Assembly: GCA_001774245.1 (NCBI GenBank)
Contig: MEZF01000025.1
Location: 1,016 to 16,370 of the forward strand
Reading direction: 5' to 3'
From: Candidatus Bathyarchaeota archaeon RBG_13_52_12
Lineage (GTDB): Archaea; Thermoproteota; Bathyarchaeia; TCS64
Length of the DNA stretch: 15,355 nt
Below, one piece after another: positions 4,832 to 12,542 of the stretch (position 1 is the stretch's first letter; each line of letters begins with the position of its first letter). The notes under the pieces are model-generated. The model was not told where the DNA came from. It was given only the letters and a program-made list of their open reading frames with translations, and did not search any database. Made by a program: the position numbers and the translations under genes.

Positions 4832-6100
4832 GTGATCTCTGAGGAGAGCAAGAAGCGGATTCTGGAGAGGGTCGAAGAGAGCTTTACCGAAGAAACGGAC
4901 CTGCTGACCCGACTAGTGAGAACAAAGAGCATAATCGGACGCGAGCAGGAGGCACAGAAGCTCTACGCCGAATCATGCCATAATCTAGGGCTCAGTGTCG
5001 AGATGTTCACACCCGATAAGAACACAATCAAAGCTCACCCAGCATACACACCAATAGACCTCGACTACATCGATAGGGCAAACGTCATCGCTGAGTACAA
5101 GGGATCCGGTAGCGGCCGCTCCCTCATCCTCGGAGGCCACATAGACGTCGTCTCACCCGAGCCCACCCACCAGTGGACCCACGACCCATGGAGTGGAGAA
5201 GTCGTAGGAGACCGATTATATGGACGCGGGGCCGCGGACATGAAGGCGGGTTTAGCAGCCAATATCTACGCGCTCGAAACCCTTTTCGACCTTGGACTGC
5301 GACCCAGAGGCAGGGTGATCATTGAGAGCACCATCGAGGAGGAGCTTGGTGGAAGCGGTGGTGTCCTCGCCTGCTTTATGCACGGCGTTACTGCTGACGG
5401 TATGCTGATCAGTGAACCCTCAAAGGAGAAAATATACGTCACCCACCCCGGAATTAGGTACTTCCGAGTCACCGTCCAGGGGAAGACAGCCCACGCCGCC
5501 TACTCCCACACAGGCATCAACGCCATAGCCAAGATGGCGCCGATAATCAAGGCCATTGAGGCACTCGACATCGAGAGAGCCGAGAGGCTCAGATACCCGC
5601 TCGTTGAGAAGCAGACTGGGAGACCGTGCAACCTCTCCATGGGCAAGATGCAGGCAGGCGACTGGGTCTCAACAGTCGCCGGCTGGGCGACGCTGGAGTG
5701 TAGGATAGGCTTCGTCCCCGGGGAGACGCGCCAAGGCGTCGAAGACGAGATCAAGAAAACCATACGAGAAGCAACCAATGGCGATCAATGGCTCAAAGAG
5801 TATCCACCCAAGTTAGATTGGTTCGGCTGGGACACAGACCCCTGGATGGAGCCCACTGACTCGACACTGGTGAAGAAGCTCCAGGTAACAGGCAGTAAGG
5901 TATACGGAGCACCACTCGAGCTCACCGGCGCATCCGGCGGACTAGACGCGCGCTTCGGACACTATTTCGGCGTGCCATCCCTCTCATACGGGCCCACGGG
6001 GGCTAACTACCATGGCGTCGACGAATACGTCGACCTACCCTCACTCATGAGAGTTACAAAGACTCTGGCACTATTCATAGCGGACTGGTGCGGAGTATAG
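4832..6100 (+). CDS. M20-family metallopeptidase / deacylase (ArgE-DapE-ACY1 type)
   Basis: This 422-residue zinc hydrolase has the M20 active-site pattern: GGHIDVV (H103, D105), GRGAADMKAG (D136, bridging), IEEELGG (E169 general base, E170 ligand), LISEPS (E195) and NYHGVDEYV (H394). The central lid and dimerisation domain includes GIRYFRVTVQGKTAHAAYSH at about 208-227. Family members cleave N-acyl amino acids, succinyl-diaminopimelate or short peptides. The sequence does not identify the substrate, so argE or dapE is not assigned. The start is GTG 4832 with AAGAGG 8 bases upstream. It stands alone, divergent from the osmC-like gene, and the downstream peroxiredoxin has its own promoter. Confidence 0.88.
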   Translation: MISEESKKRILERVEESFTEETDLLTRLVRTKSIIGREQEAQKLYAESCHNLGLSVEMFTPDKNTIKAHPAYTPIDLDYIDRANVIAEYKGSGSGRSLILGGHIDVVSPEPTHQWTHDPWSGEVVGDRLYGRGAADMKAGLAANIYALETLFDLGLRPRGRVIIESTIEEELGGSGGVLACFMHGVTADGMLISEPSKEKIYVTHPGIRYFRVTVQGKTAHAAYSHTGINAIAKMAPIIKAIEALDIERAERLRYPLVEKQTGRPCNLSMGKMQAGDWVSTVAGWATLECRIGFVPGETRQGVEDEIKKTIREATNGDQWLKEYPPKLDWFGWDTDPWMEPTDSTLVKKLQVTGSKVYGAPLELTGASGGLDARFGHYFGVPSLSYGPTGANYHGVDEYVDLPSLMRVTKTLALFIADWCGV

Positions 6101-6185
6101 GCATGTGATATTGGCTTAGAGAGCCTGTCTCCACCAACGTCACGTAGCTCTTTTACGCGAGTGGAAAACACTGGTCATTGTTAAG

Positions 6186-6197
6186 AATTTTTAAAGA
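6186..6197 (+). promoter_or_regulatory. Promoter of the peroxiredoxin gene
   Basis: GAATTTTTAAAG has a TTTTTAAA box about 30 bases before the AGGTGA ribosome site at 6217-6222 and about 37 before ATG 6228. The spacing predicts a very short leader that still includes the ribosome site. Confidence 0.45.
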
Positions 6198-6227
6198 ATG
6201 TAGGAGTAAAATTATCAGGTGATTCGC

Positions 6228-6689
6228 ATGTTGAAAATAGGAGATCCTGCACCTGATTTCTGCCTACGAGGAGACCAAGGGCAAATATGTCTCAACGACT
6301 TGAAGGGAAAATGGGTGGCGCTTTACTTCTACCCGAAAGACAACACATCGGGCTGTACTATGGAAGCCCTTGAGTTCACCGCTTTGAACCAAGAATTCGA
6401 ATCCGAGGGAGCAAAGATACTAGGAGTCAGCGCAGACTCCGTTGAGAGCCACGCAAAGTTCAGGGAGAGGAAAAACCTCACACACGCACTCCTCAGCGAC
6501 GAGGAGAAGAAGACTCTTGAAGCATATGGGGTCTGGCAGACAAAGAAAATGTACGGCAAAGAATTCAAGGGCGTAATCCGCAGCACCTACCTTATCGGAC
6601 CGAAGGGAGTGATAGCCTATATCTGGCCTAAGGTCAAGCCTGAGGGCCACGCCGATGAGGTACTAGAAAAGATTAAGGAACTAAAGTGA
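6228..6689 (+). CDS. bcp: Bcp/PrxQ-type peroxiredoxin
   Basis: This 153-residue thioredoxin-fold peroxidase reduces H2O2 and organic hydroperoxides. It opens with LKIGDPAPDF, then YFYPKDNTSGCTMEALEF with the peroxidatic Cys at C43 (canonical 'PKDNTPGCT'), ILGVSADSVESHAKF, and VIRSTYLIGPKG with the conserved Arg R118. Many Bcp proteins have a resolving Cys five residues after the first (CTxEAC), but here the position is Leu (CTMEAL). The only other Cys are C12 and C21 near the N-terminus, so the enzyme is a 1-Cys type or uses an atypical partner. The frame extends to GTG 6219, but AGGTGA at 6217-6222 sits 5 bases before ATG 6228, which makes the GTG part of the ribosome site. It is a single gene with its own promoter. 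Confidence 0.92.
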   Translation: MLKIGDPAPDFCLRGDQGQICLNDLKGKWVALYFYPKDNTSGCTMEALEFTALNQEFESEGAKILGVSADSVESHAKFRERKNLTHALLSDEEKKTLEAYGVWQTKKMYGKEFKGVIRSTYLIGPKGVIAYIWPKVKPEGHADEVLEKIKELK

Positions 6690-6727
6690 ACAAAAACCAG
6701 AGCATAGGACACAGTCAGTTTTGTAAT

Positions 6728-6739
6728 TGATTAAATACC
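6728..6739 (+). promoter_or_regulatory. pepA promoter giving a leaderless mRNA
   Basis: TGATTAAATACC has a TTAAATA box centred about 27 bases before ATG 6761, with no Shine-Dalgarno sequence between. That is the spacing expected for a transcript beginning at the start codon. Confidence 0.5.
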
Positions 6740-6760
6740 ATCCACATCAACTTACTCACC

Positions 6761-8245
6761 ATGAAGCTTGATGTTAAAAATATCAGACTAACTGAGGCTC
6801 AACTTCCCCTACTGCTCATCGGTTTAACCGAGGAGGCTAAGGAGAAGGGAGCCAACCTGAAACTCACGGGAGCCATGAAGAAAATGGCTCAGAGCGTCAT
6901 AGCGTTAGGCGACTTCAAGGCAACCCAAGGGGAGCACTCCCTCCTATACAGTAATGGGAAGATCCCCTCCGAGAGAATAATGCTTTTAGGCCTGGGTAAG
7001 AGGGCCGAGATCACTCCTGATCAGCTGCGGGCGACCCTGGGGGGTGTGTCCCGGGTAATCAGGGATCTTGGCGTGGAGAAGCTCGGGGTAAGCCTGCTCA
7101 GCCTAGCACAAGGGGCGTTGAGCGAAGAGGCAGTCGCCGAAATAGTCGCTGAGGCATTCATAATGGGGAGCTTCAGCGACCCATTCCACAAAACGAAGGA
7201 CCTCGACAAGTTCAAGGTAATCAAGGAACTCCACCTCATAACCCAGAAGGACACCAAGGGAATAGCACTGGCAGCTGAGCAGGGCCGCATAATAGCCGAG
7301 GCCGTAAACCTCTGCAGACAACTCGCATGGGGCCCTCCAAACCACATAACACCGACCAGGCTCACCGAGGAGGCGAAGAAGCTCGAGACGCTCAGCGTAA
7401 AGACAACCGTCTACGACAGGGAACAAGCAAAGAGGATGGGTCTACACAGCTTCCTCGCAGTCGCGAAGGGCACCTCCGAGGCCCCGAAGTTCATCGTGAT
7501 GGAGTACGGCGACCCTAAACATGACACAGTCGCGCTCATAGGCAAAGCGATCACCTTCGACTCAGGCGGATTAAGCCTCAAACCGGGTGAGGGGATGCAC
7601 CTCATGAAGGCGGATATGACGGGAGGAGCCGTAGTAATCTCCTCCATGAAGGCCATCGCCCAACTCAAGCTCCCCCTACGCGTCGTAGGAGTCGTCCCAG
7701 CTACCGATAACATGCCCGATGGCGGCGCCTACCACCCAGGCGACGTAATCGACACATACAGTGGCTTAACCGTGGAGGTCATCAGCACAGATGCAGAAGG
7801 CAGAATGATCCTTAACGATGCACTGAGCTACGCTGTTAAGAACTTCAAACCCGTAGCCATGTTCGACTTCGCTACCCTAACCGGCGCGATGGAGGTCGCC
7901 CTCGGGGAGCACGCCATGGGTTACTTCGCCAACGACGACGCTGTCGCTGATAGGATCGAGAAGGCCTCGAAGAGCAGTGGGGAGAGAGTCTGGAGGATGC
8001 CCCTCTGGGACGTCTATGATGAGCAGCTGAAGAGCGACGTGGCCGACTGGAAGCACACCGGCGGCCGCCCAGGCGGAGCGATAACCGCGGCGAGGTTCCT
8101 AAGTAAATTCGTTATGGACACCCCGTGGGCCCACTTTGACATCGCCGGGCAGGACGAGCAAACCAGCGACAAGGGATATAATCCTAAGGGAAGCAAAGGC
8201 CCCGCCGTCAGGCTAATCGTCGATATGCTGAGGTACTGGAAGTAG
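6761..8245 (+). CDS. pepA: M17 leucyl aminopeptidase
   Basis: This 494-residue cytosolic aminopeptidase removes N-terminal residues from peptides using two metal ions. The C-terminal catalytic domain carries GKAITFDSGGLSLKPGEGM, then ADMTGGAV and the family signature NTDAEGRMIL, here STDAEGRMIL. The residues corresponding to E. coli PepA are all present with a constant offset of eight: K262, D267, D285, D344 and E346 as metal ligands, and K274 and R348 as catalytic residues. The N-terminal 160 residues form the variable macro-like domain that helps build the hexamer. Length is normal for the family. The start codon fits a leaderless promoter. It lies in the same direction as the peroxiredoxin but with a separate promoter, so it is not in an operon with it. 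Confidence 0.95.
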   Translation: MKLDVKNIRLTEAQLPLLLIGLTEEAKEKGANLKLTGAMKKMAQSVIALGDFKATQGEHSLLYSNGKIPSERIMLLGLGKRAEITPDQLRATLGGVSRVIRDLGVEKLGVSLLSLAQGALSEEAVAEIVAEAFIMGSFSDPFHKTKDLDKFKVIKELHLITQKDTKGIALAAEQGRIIAEAVNLCRQLAWGPPNHITPTRLTEEAKKLETLSVKTTVYDREQAKRMGLHSFLAVAKGTSEAPKFIVMEYGDPKHDTVALIGKAITFDSGGLSLKPGEGMHLMKADMTGGAVVISSMKAIAQLKLPLRVVGVVPATDNMPDGGAYHPGDVIDTYSGLTVEVISTDAEGRMILNDALSYAVKNFKPVAMFDFATLTGAMEVALGEHAMGYFANDDAVADRIEKASKSSGERVWRMPLWDVYDEQLKSDVADWKHTGGRPGGAITAARFLSKFVMDTPWAHFDIAGQDEQTSDKGYNPKGSKGPAVRLIVDMLRYWK

Positions 8246-8305
8246 ATACCGGCGGGCACACCATATTTGATTCTACACATAATTTACTCACCAAACCTCG
8301 TGTGA

Positions 8306-8322
8306 GCGTCTTATTGAGGCGC
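8306..8322 (+). terminator. Possible hairpin downstream of pepA
   Basis: GCGTCTTATTGAGGCGC can form a six-pair stem (one G-U pair) with a five-base loop, about 60 bases after the pepA stop. No T-run follows on the plus strand, so termination is only a guess. The rest of 8246-8379 holds no gene; it is A/T-rich near 8327-8356. Confidence 0.2.
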
Positions 8323-8339
8323 GTAAAAAATTATGCATA

Positions 8340-8353
8340 AAAATTTTAGATAA
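8340..8353 (+). promoter_or_regulatory. Candidate promoter of the 59-residue membrane protein
   Basis: The A/T-rich stretch AAAATTTTAGATAA has a TTTTAGATA box about 30 bases before ATG 8380. It supports expression of the small ORF. Confidence 0.35.
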
Positions 8354-8379
8354 AAACGACGACACTCTAGACGACCGGT

Positions 8380-8559
8380 ATGAGGATGAAAATGTTCATA
8401 GGTGGATCGCTTTTGATACTTCTAGGCGTTATTCTCGTGATTTCCCTGATTGGTATATTGATTGGGATCCCTATTCTATTAATCGGCGGCACAATGGTCT
8501 TCGTCTCCATATTTATTCCAGAAGACAAAATGGAGCCAATGCCCGCTAGTTCGACATAG
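8380..8559 (+). CDS. Small two-helix membrane protein (59 aa)
   Basis: After a short basic start (MRMKM) come two hydrophobic stretches. The first (about 6-30) is FIGGSLLILLGVILVISLIG followed by ILIGI. After Pro31 the second (about 32-47) contains ILLIGGTMVFVSIF. A polar tail ends in EDKMEPMPASST. The pattern suggests a helical hairpin in the membrane with both ends in the cytoplasm, by the positive-inside rule. I recognise no family. An A/T-rich promoter at suitable distance and the coherent hydrophobic pattern argue for a real gene; the short length argues caution. Weak ribosome-site candidates only. It faces the glycosyltransferase gene convergently with 24 bases between the stops. Confidence 0.55.
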   Translation: MRMKMFIGGSLLILLGVILVISLIGILIGIPILLIGGTMVFVSIFIPEDKMEPMPASST

Positions 8560-8573
8560 TGCGTCGTGCGCAC
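8559..8573. terminator. Possible terminator hairpin between convergent genes
   Basis: GTGCG and CGCAC form a five-pair stem around TCGTG immediately after the stop of the small membrane protein. A T-rich stretch follows at about 8581-8600, although that lies in the end of the opposing gene. It could end plus-strand transcription; the stem is short. Confidence 0.3.
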
Positions 8574-8583
8574 ATTGAGAGTT

Positions 8584-9819
8584 TTAGAATATTTTCTTAT
8601 AGACGCATAGGGTCTCCGACGCAGCGTTCTCCCATGTGAAGCAGTTCCGTACCCTCTTCCTCCCATTCAGGCCCCATGCCTCGGCCTCAGCTGGGTCACG
8701 TAACGCCTCGTTGATTCCCCAGGCGATGTCGTCTGGGTCGCCCCCATTGACGTGTAAACCGCACTTCTCCGAACCATTCGGAACAACCTGCTCTGCAAAT
8801 CCCACAACTCCTCGGGCTCCGACAACAACGGGTTTCGCCATCGACATGGCCTCGAGGCTCACTATACCGAATGGCTCGTAGGTCGAAGGGAATACGCATA
8901 GATCAGATGCGGCGTAGTGTAGTATCCTCTGATCTTCTGGTAGGAACTCGTATACCAGCCTAACAGACCCTGACAGCTCCATGGTCTCAACCACGTGCTT
9001 GATCTGGTCTCCTAGCTCGCCGCATCCGAGTACCACAAGTTTTGCCTTGGGTGATTCTTTACTGACTCTATTCATGGCGAGAACCAGCTCTAGGGCCCCC
9101 TTCACCTGTGAGAGCCTGCCGACGAATAGGATCATCTTCTCGTCCTCGCCTACCCCGTAGCGACTACGCAGCGCCGAGATGTCTGAAGGACTGCATTTCG
9201 CCGGGTCGTATCTCGCTGGGTCGACGCCGTTCCACACCATGTTGATCTTTCCACCGTCCCAGCCGTGGTCAGATAGGTCCCTCTTCATCGCGTTGCTTAC
9301 CGTGACGATTTGATCCGCATCCTCAGCCGCAGTTCTCTCAATGCTTGAAACGACCTCTGATCCTCCGCCGTTTGCCCTGCCCCACTCAGTGGAGTGGACG
9401 TGGAAGACGGCGGGCAGCTCCGAATTATGCTTCAAGATCAACCCCGCAGTGCTGCTGAGCCAGTCGTGGAAGCAGACCATGTCGAAGGATCGGCCGTCCT
9501 CCTTGATCAGCTTGTTGAGTAACTTATCAGCGGATAGTACATTATAGAGCTGAATATCGCTGAAGAACTTCAGCCCTGAGCCCCTTAGACTGCTGTCCGA
9601 GATGAGTTTGAAGACGTTCGTCGCGTCCGAGATAAGTGACCTGTGAACCTCGACGCCGTCGAGGATCTCTTTCGTTGGTAGCGACCCCCTGTTGAGTGTG
9701 AATACTGATACTTCGTGGCCCATCTTGACTAGGGTCGGCGCCATGTTCTGAGAGTATGTGCCCAGGCCCCCCACGAGCGAGGGCGGGTACTCGTATACGA
9801 AGAAGGCTATCCTCAACAT
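8584..9819 (-). CDS. GT4-family glycosyltransferase, glycogen synthase-like
   Basis: This 411-residue GT-B fold enzyme starts LRIAFFVYEYPPSLVGGLGTY. The GGLGTY motif (17-22) is typical of glycogen/starch synthases and related GT4/GT5 enzymes. Further signs are MVCFHDWLSS and FHVHSTEWGR in the N-terminal domain, TVSNAM and WNGVDPARYDP at the linker, ILFVGRLSQVKG opening the donor-binding domain, and FPSTYEPFGIVSLEAM, the E-x7-E motif that binds the sugar nucleotide. Archaeal relatives are often annotated as glycogen synthases, but trehalose or glycoconjugate synthesis cannot be excluded. AAGGTGAG lies directly before ATG 9819 on the minus strand, and a weak TATA-like ACTATACT lies near 9845. 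No other polysaccharide genes are nearby. Confidence 0.87.
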   Translation of the reverse strand: MLRIAFFVYEYPPSLVGGLGTYSQNMAPTLVKMGHEVSVFTLNRGSLPTKEILDGVEVHRSLISDATNVFKLISDSSLRGSGLKFFSDIQLYNVLSADKLLNKLIKEDGRSFDMVCFHDWLSSTAGLILKHNSELPAVFHVHSTEWGRANGGGSEVVSSIERTAAEDADQIVTVSNAMKRDLSDHGWDGGKINMVWNGVDPARYDPAKCSPSDISALRSRYGVGEDEKMILFVGRLSQVKGALELVLAMNRVSKESPKAKLVVLGCGELGDQIKHVVETMELSGSVRLVYEFLPEDQRILHYAASDLCVFPSTYEPFGIVSLEAMSMAKPVVVGARGVVGFAEQVVPNGSEKCGLHVNGGDPDDIAWGINEALRDPAEAEAWGLNGRKRVRNCFTWENAASETLCVYKKIF

Positions 9820-9943
9820 CTCACCTTAACGACTCGTTGTTAGTATAGTGTACTTTTGGGGTGATAGTAGGCTTTGCGGAGATGTGGTTTAGAATTTTAT
9901 TCACTATCAGAAATGGACATGTGCGGCAACTGAGGTGTAGTGC

Positions 9944-10072
9944 ATGCCAATTTGTACGAGTAATTCGAGTGATGATGCTAGAAACCAGAAGCCCGCTTTT
10001 AAATCGATGAATTACCCCAGTACGCGGAGGAAAAAAAGAGGATTAGATTTTTACCAGATTAATACCATGTGA
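9944..10072 (+). CDS. Possible 42-residue basic small protein
   Basis: The ORF begins MPICTSNSSDDARNQKPAF and ends in a basic segment with TRRKKRGLDF. It has no recognisable family. In its favour is the full set of expression signals: AATTTTATTC near 9893-9902, then GAGGTG at 9932-9937, which is the same site used by the His-rich COG1433 gene, then ATG six bases later. Against it are low complexity and a 22-base overlap with the end of the opposing gene. The surrounding 9820-9943 has no other gene. A second TATA-like CTTTTAAATC near 9993-10003 could start an RNA antisense to the next gene. Confidence 0.3.
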   Translation: MPICTSNSSDDARNQKPAFKSMNYPSTRRKKRGLDFYQINTM

Positions 10073-10308
10073 GTCTTTGCGTTGGTATAAGGTGTTTCCA
10101 TCATCGTAATCTTCGTGTAAGCTTCGACTGTTCCCTTCATCACGATTATAGCGTTCTCTTTTGTACCGTAGGGAGACCCCCAGAATTGTATCTTTAAGCC
10201 AGCTTCCTCGACCTTCTTTACGAATTCCGCCATTGCTTTCTTTACGCCGCTCGCGTTTTTGAGTTCCGCCTTCCAGGTTCCATATATCACGAAGTATTTG
10301 ATCTCCAT
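10051..10308 (-). CDS. Small protein, probable ferredoxin-like (dimeric alpha-beta barrel) fold
   Basis: This 85-residue protein starts MEIKYFVIYGTWKAELKN. An amphipathic helix (KKAMAEFVKKVEEAG) is followed by strands LKIQFWGSPYGTKENAIIVM, a second short helix and a last strand THMVLIW. The order strand-helix-strand-strand-helix-strand matches small dimeric alpha-beta barrel proteins, and similar short proteins are common in archaeal genomes without known function. AGGTGC 7 bases before ATG 10308 (minus strand) supports this start over the overlapping frame ending at 10318. A/T-rich DNA with TATA-like sequences upstream (10334-10371 on the plus strand) fits a single-gene unit. The fold is inferred by pattern and has not been tested. 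Confidence 0.72.
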   Translation of the reverse strand: MEIKYFVIYGTWKAELKNASGVKKAMAEFVKKVEEAGLKIQFWGSPYGTKENAIIVMKGTVEAYTKITMMETPYTNAKTHMVLIW

Positions 10309-10378
10309 TTTTCAGCACCTCAGTTAAGGGCGTATTATTATTTACTCAGAAAACAATTTAAAAATTTCGAGCATTGGT

Positions 10379-10392
10379 TAAAATCTTATCCT
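10379..10392 (+). promoter_or_regulatory. Candidate promoter of the DUF4760-like gene
   Basis: TAAAATCTTATCCT contains a TCTTATC box about 33 bases before ATG 10421, preceded by A-rich sequence. The match to the TATA consensus is moderate. Confidence 0.3.
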
Positions 10393-10420
10393 TACACATC
10401 ACTGTAATCTGTGAAAATGC

Positions 10421-10957
10421 ATGGTTGACTTAACGGTTCTCCAGCCCATCTCATACATGGCTGGAGCATTAGGAGTATGCATAGCTGCATTCTACTACGC
10501 GATAAACATCCGTGAACAGACGAGGAACCGACGCATCACCCTGACAACCAGCCTACTACAATCATTCGTCTCCAGAGAAGGCCTAAGGCTCCTGGAAGAC
10601 ATGTGGCTGATGGAGTGGAGTGACTTCGACGACTTCGTCAGGAAATACGACTCAACGGTGAACCCAGATAATTTAGCGATGAGAGCCTCGGTCTTCTTAC
10701 AATGCGAGGTACTGGGCCGCCAGTATAGATCTGGTGTTATAGACTTGGATACTCTATTCTCGGTATGCAACACAAATATATCCCAGCTATGGGTGAAGTT
10801 CAAGCCCGTCATAGAGGAGTACCGGAAGAGGAAGGTATATAGTAAGATAGAGTATGAGAACTTCGAGTACCTAGCGGGTGAGTTGGCGAAGCTACTAGAG
10901 AAAAGAGACCCCGATTACGCAAATGCACCGGCGCATCTGCGCTCGCCTATAAAATAA
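10421..10957 (+). CDS. One-helix membrane protein, DUF4760-like
   Basis: This 178-residue protein has one N-terminal transmembrane segment at about 8-30 (QPISYMAGALGVCIAAFYYA). A basic stretch INIREQTRNRRITLTTSLLQ then leads into a cytoplasmic helical domain with WLMEWSDFDDFVRKY and ALAMRASVFLQ-like helices, ending in charged residues. The layout of a single anchor, then 'REQT.NRR', then W/F-rich helices with 'DDFVRKY', resembles the DUF4760-type proteins that are frequent in uncultured archaea and of unknown function. It stands as a single gene between the small ferredoxin-fold gene (opposite strand) and the hydrolase. No catalytic motif is visible. Confidence 0.65.
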   Translation: MVDLTVLQPISYMAGALGVCIAAFYYAINIREQTRNRRITLTTSLLQSFVSREGLRLLEDMWLMEWSDFDDFVRKYDSTVNPDNLAMRASVFLQCEVLGRQYRSGVIDLDTLFSVCNTNISQLWVKFKPVIEEYRKRKVYSKIEYENFEYLAGELAKLLEKRDPDYANAPAHLRSPIK

Positions 10958-11080
10958 TCAGCAGCGACAAGCACGCGCATGATCTTCCACGGTCACTAAT
11001 AGCCACAAATCATGCACGCAAACTCATCCATCGCACACTAACATATATCAGACTGATAGACCTCCTCAGGGGAGACTACA

Positions 11081-11899
11081 ATGCCATGGGTCGACTCAGG
11101 CGGCGTGAACATCTGGTACCACGTGAAGGGTGAGGGGACACCTCTCCTCCTATGCAATGGCTGGGGCGGGAGCAGCGAAAGCTGGAGCGGAGAAATGGTC
11201 CGTCTCCTCGCCGAGAAGCACCTGGTTGTGCTTGTAGACAACCGAGGAACCGGGAGAAGCGGAAAACCACACGAGCCATACACCATGGAGCAAATGTCCG
11301 GGGACTCGGCTAAGGTAATGGCCGAACTGGACTTGGGCCCGGCGCACGTGCTTGGCTTTAGCATGGGCGGCTACATCGCGGAAGCACTGGCCATCTATCA
11401 ACCCGAGAGGGTTCGGAGCCTAATCCTATGTGCAACGACACCCGGTGCCGTTAATAGAGTTCCATACAGCACCGAGGTGGCTCAGGAACTAGCTAAGGTA
11501 AGCGACGATAAGCTTTCCAAGCATGACCAAGTGAAGGCTCTAGTCTATCTACTCTATCCGAAGGAGTATGTCGAGCAACGACTAGCGGAGCTCATCTCGG
11601 AGGAGAGCTACGACGCCAACCCAACTCCAGTCTACGCGTTAAAATGCCAGAGCGCCGCAACGGCTTCATTCGACGCCTACGACAGGCTCCCAGGGTTGAA
11701 GTTGCCCGTCCTCATCATTGCCGGTGGCAGTGACCGCCTCATCCCACCAGAGAACAGCCGCCTACTCGCAGAAAGGATCCCCGAGGCGGAGTTACACATC
11801 CTACCTGGGCTTGGACACGGGTTCCTGAAGCAAGCGACCACAGATTCCGTTGATCTGATTCTTAGATTTACATCTCGAGTAGATAAACGTCTCTTATAG
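11081..11899 (+). CDS. Alpha/beta hydrolase
   Basis: This 272-residue serine hydrolase has the classic triad: nucleophile S94 in GFSMGG (92-97), D218 in AGGSDRLIPPEN and H246 in GLGHGF. The oxyanion-hole region is NGWGGSSESW, and VVLVDNRGTGRSGKP follows the usual third strand. Residues about 125-200 form a helical lid. The length and motifs fit the 3-oxoadipate enol-lactonase / epoxide hydrolase-like branch, but the substrate is not predictable. AGGGGA at 11069-11074 lies 6 bases before ATG 11081, and a TATA-like ACATATATC at 11041-11049 lies further upstream. The following por operon begins 86 bases downstream and probably has its own promoter. Confidence 0.9.
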   Translation: MPWVDSGGVNIWYHVKGEGTPLLLCNGWGGSSESWSGEMVRLLAEKHLVVLVDNRGTGRSGKPHEPYTMEQMSGDSAKVMAELDLGPAHVLGFSMGGYIAEALAIYQPERVRSLILCATTPGAVNRVPYSTEVAQELAKVSDDKLSKHDQVKALVYLLYPKEYVEQRLAELISEESYDANPTPVYALKCQSAATASFDAYDRLPGLKLPVLIIAGGSDRLIPPENSRLLAERIPEAELHILPGLGHGFLKQATTDSVDLILRFTSRVDKRLL

Positions 11900-11946
11900 C
11901 CCAAGATGTATGTGAATCTAGACTTATCCAGCAAGTCTTATCCGGA

Positions 11947-11962
11947 GAGCGAATTAATCTCT
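11947..11962 (+). promoter_or_regulatory. Candidate promoter of the por operon
   Basis: GAGCGAATTAATCTCT has an AATTAAT box about 30 bases before TTG 11986, which would give an almost leaderless start. Two direct CTTATCC copies lie just upstream (near 11922 and 11936) and could be alternative boxes. Confidence 0.35.
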
Positions 11963-11985
11963 AACAACGTACTGAGGTTCTGCGA

Positions 11986-12540
11986 TTGATAGAGATCAGA
12001 TTCCACGGGATGGGCGGACAAGGCGCCGTCATGGGCGCCTTGATACTCGCTGAGGCCGCCTTCAGCGAAGGAAAGTACGCTCAAAAGATCCCGATGTATG
12101 GAGGCGCAAGAAGGGGCGGTGACGTCACAGTCTTCCTACGCCTTGACAACAAACCGATAAGACGTACATGCGGCATCTACGAGCCAGACTCGGTAATCGT
12201 GCTCGACCCCACCTTGAAGAAGCAGCCCTTCGTCAGGGCAGGGCTCAAGAAGGGGGGCACAGCCATAATCAACGATGAGAACAAGCCAGAGGATATCGAC
12301 CTCGGAGTCAAGCTGGGAAAGGTCGCCACCCTCGACGCTACGGGGATAAGCGCCGAGGTATTTGGAGTCCGCGCCATACCCATAGTTAACACACCTATGC
12401 TCGGCGCGGTAGCCAAGGCGACTGGTTGGGTAAAACTAGAGAGCCTAGCAGAACCAATAAAACACCAGCTGCCAGGCAAAGTCGGTGAACTCAACATCAA
12501 GGCTTGCAGACGTGGCTGGGAAGCCGTGAAGGAGGCCTAG
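11986..12540 (+). CDS. porG: 2-oxoacid (pyruvate):ferredoxin oxidoreductase, gamma subunit
   Basis: This 184-residue gamma subunit has IEIRFHGMGGQGAVMGALIL (GMGGQG at 8-13), KIPMYGGARRGGDVTVFLRL, and RTCGIYEPDSVIVLDP. In four-subunit POR enzymes this chain forms the core fold that in fused enzymes lies between the catalytic domains. The complex oxidises pyruvate with CoA to acetyl-CoA and CO2 while reducing ferredoxin in the cytoplasm. The TTG start fits the family N-terminus and an upstream TATA-like box. The delta subunit gene begins two bases after the stop. Pyruvate is the likely substrate from the gene order and subunit sizes, but a related 2-oxoacid is possible. Confidence 0.92.
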   Translation: MIEIRFHGMGGQGAVMGALILAEAAFSEGKYAQKIPMYGGARRGGDVTVFLRLDNKPIRRTCGIYEPDSVIVLDPTLKKQPFVRAGLKKGGTAIINDENKPEDIDLGVKLGKVATLDATGISAEVFGVRAIPIVNTPMLGAVAKATGWVKLESLAEPIKHQLPGKVGELNIKACRRGWEAVKEA

Positions 12541-12542
12541 AG

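Noticed and set aside
10043..10318. Alternative minus-strand frame overlapping the small ferredoxin-fold gene
   Set aside because: It is low in hydrophobic pattern and rich in Arg/Gly/Glu; the other frame has a strand-helix pattern and a ribosome site.
12504..12542. Longer start for porD inside porG
   Set aside because: The extra residues are not ferredoxin-like; ATG 12543 gives the usual subunit length and spacing.
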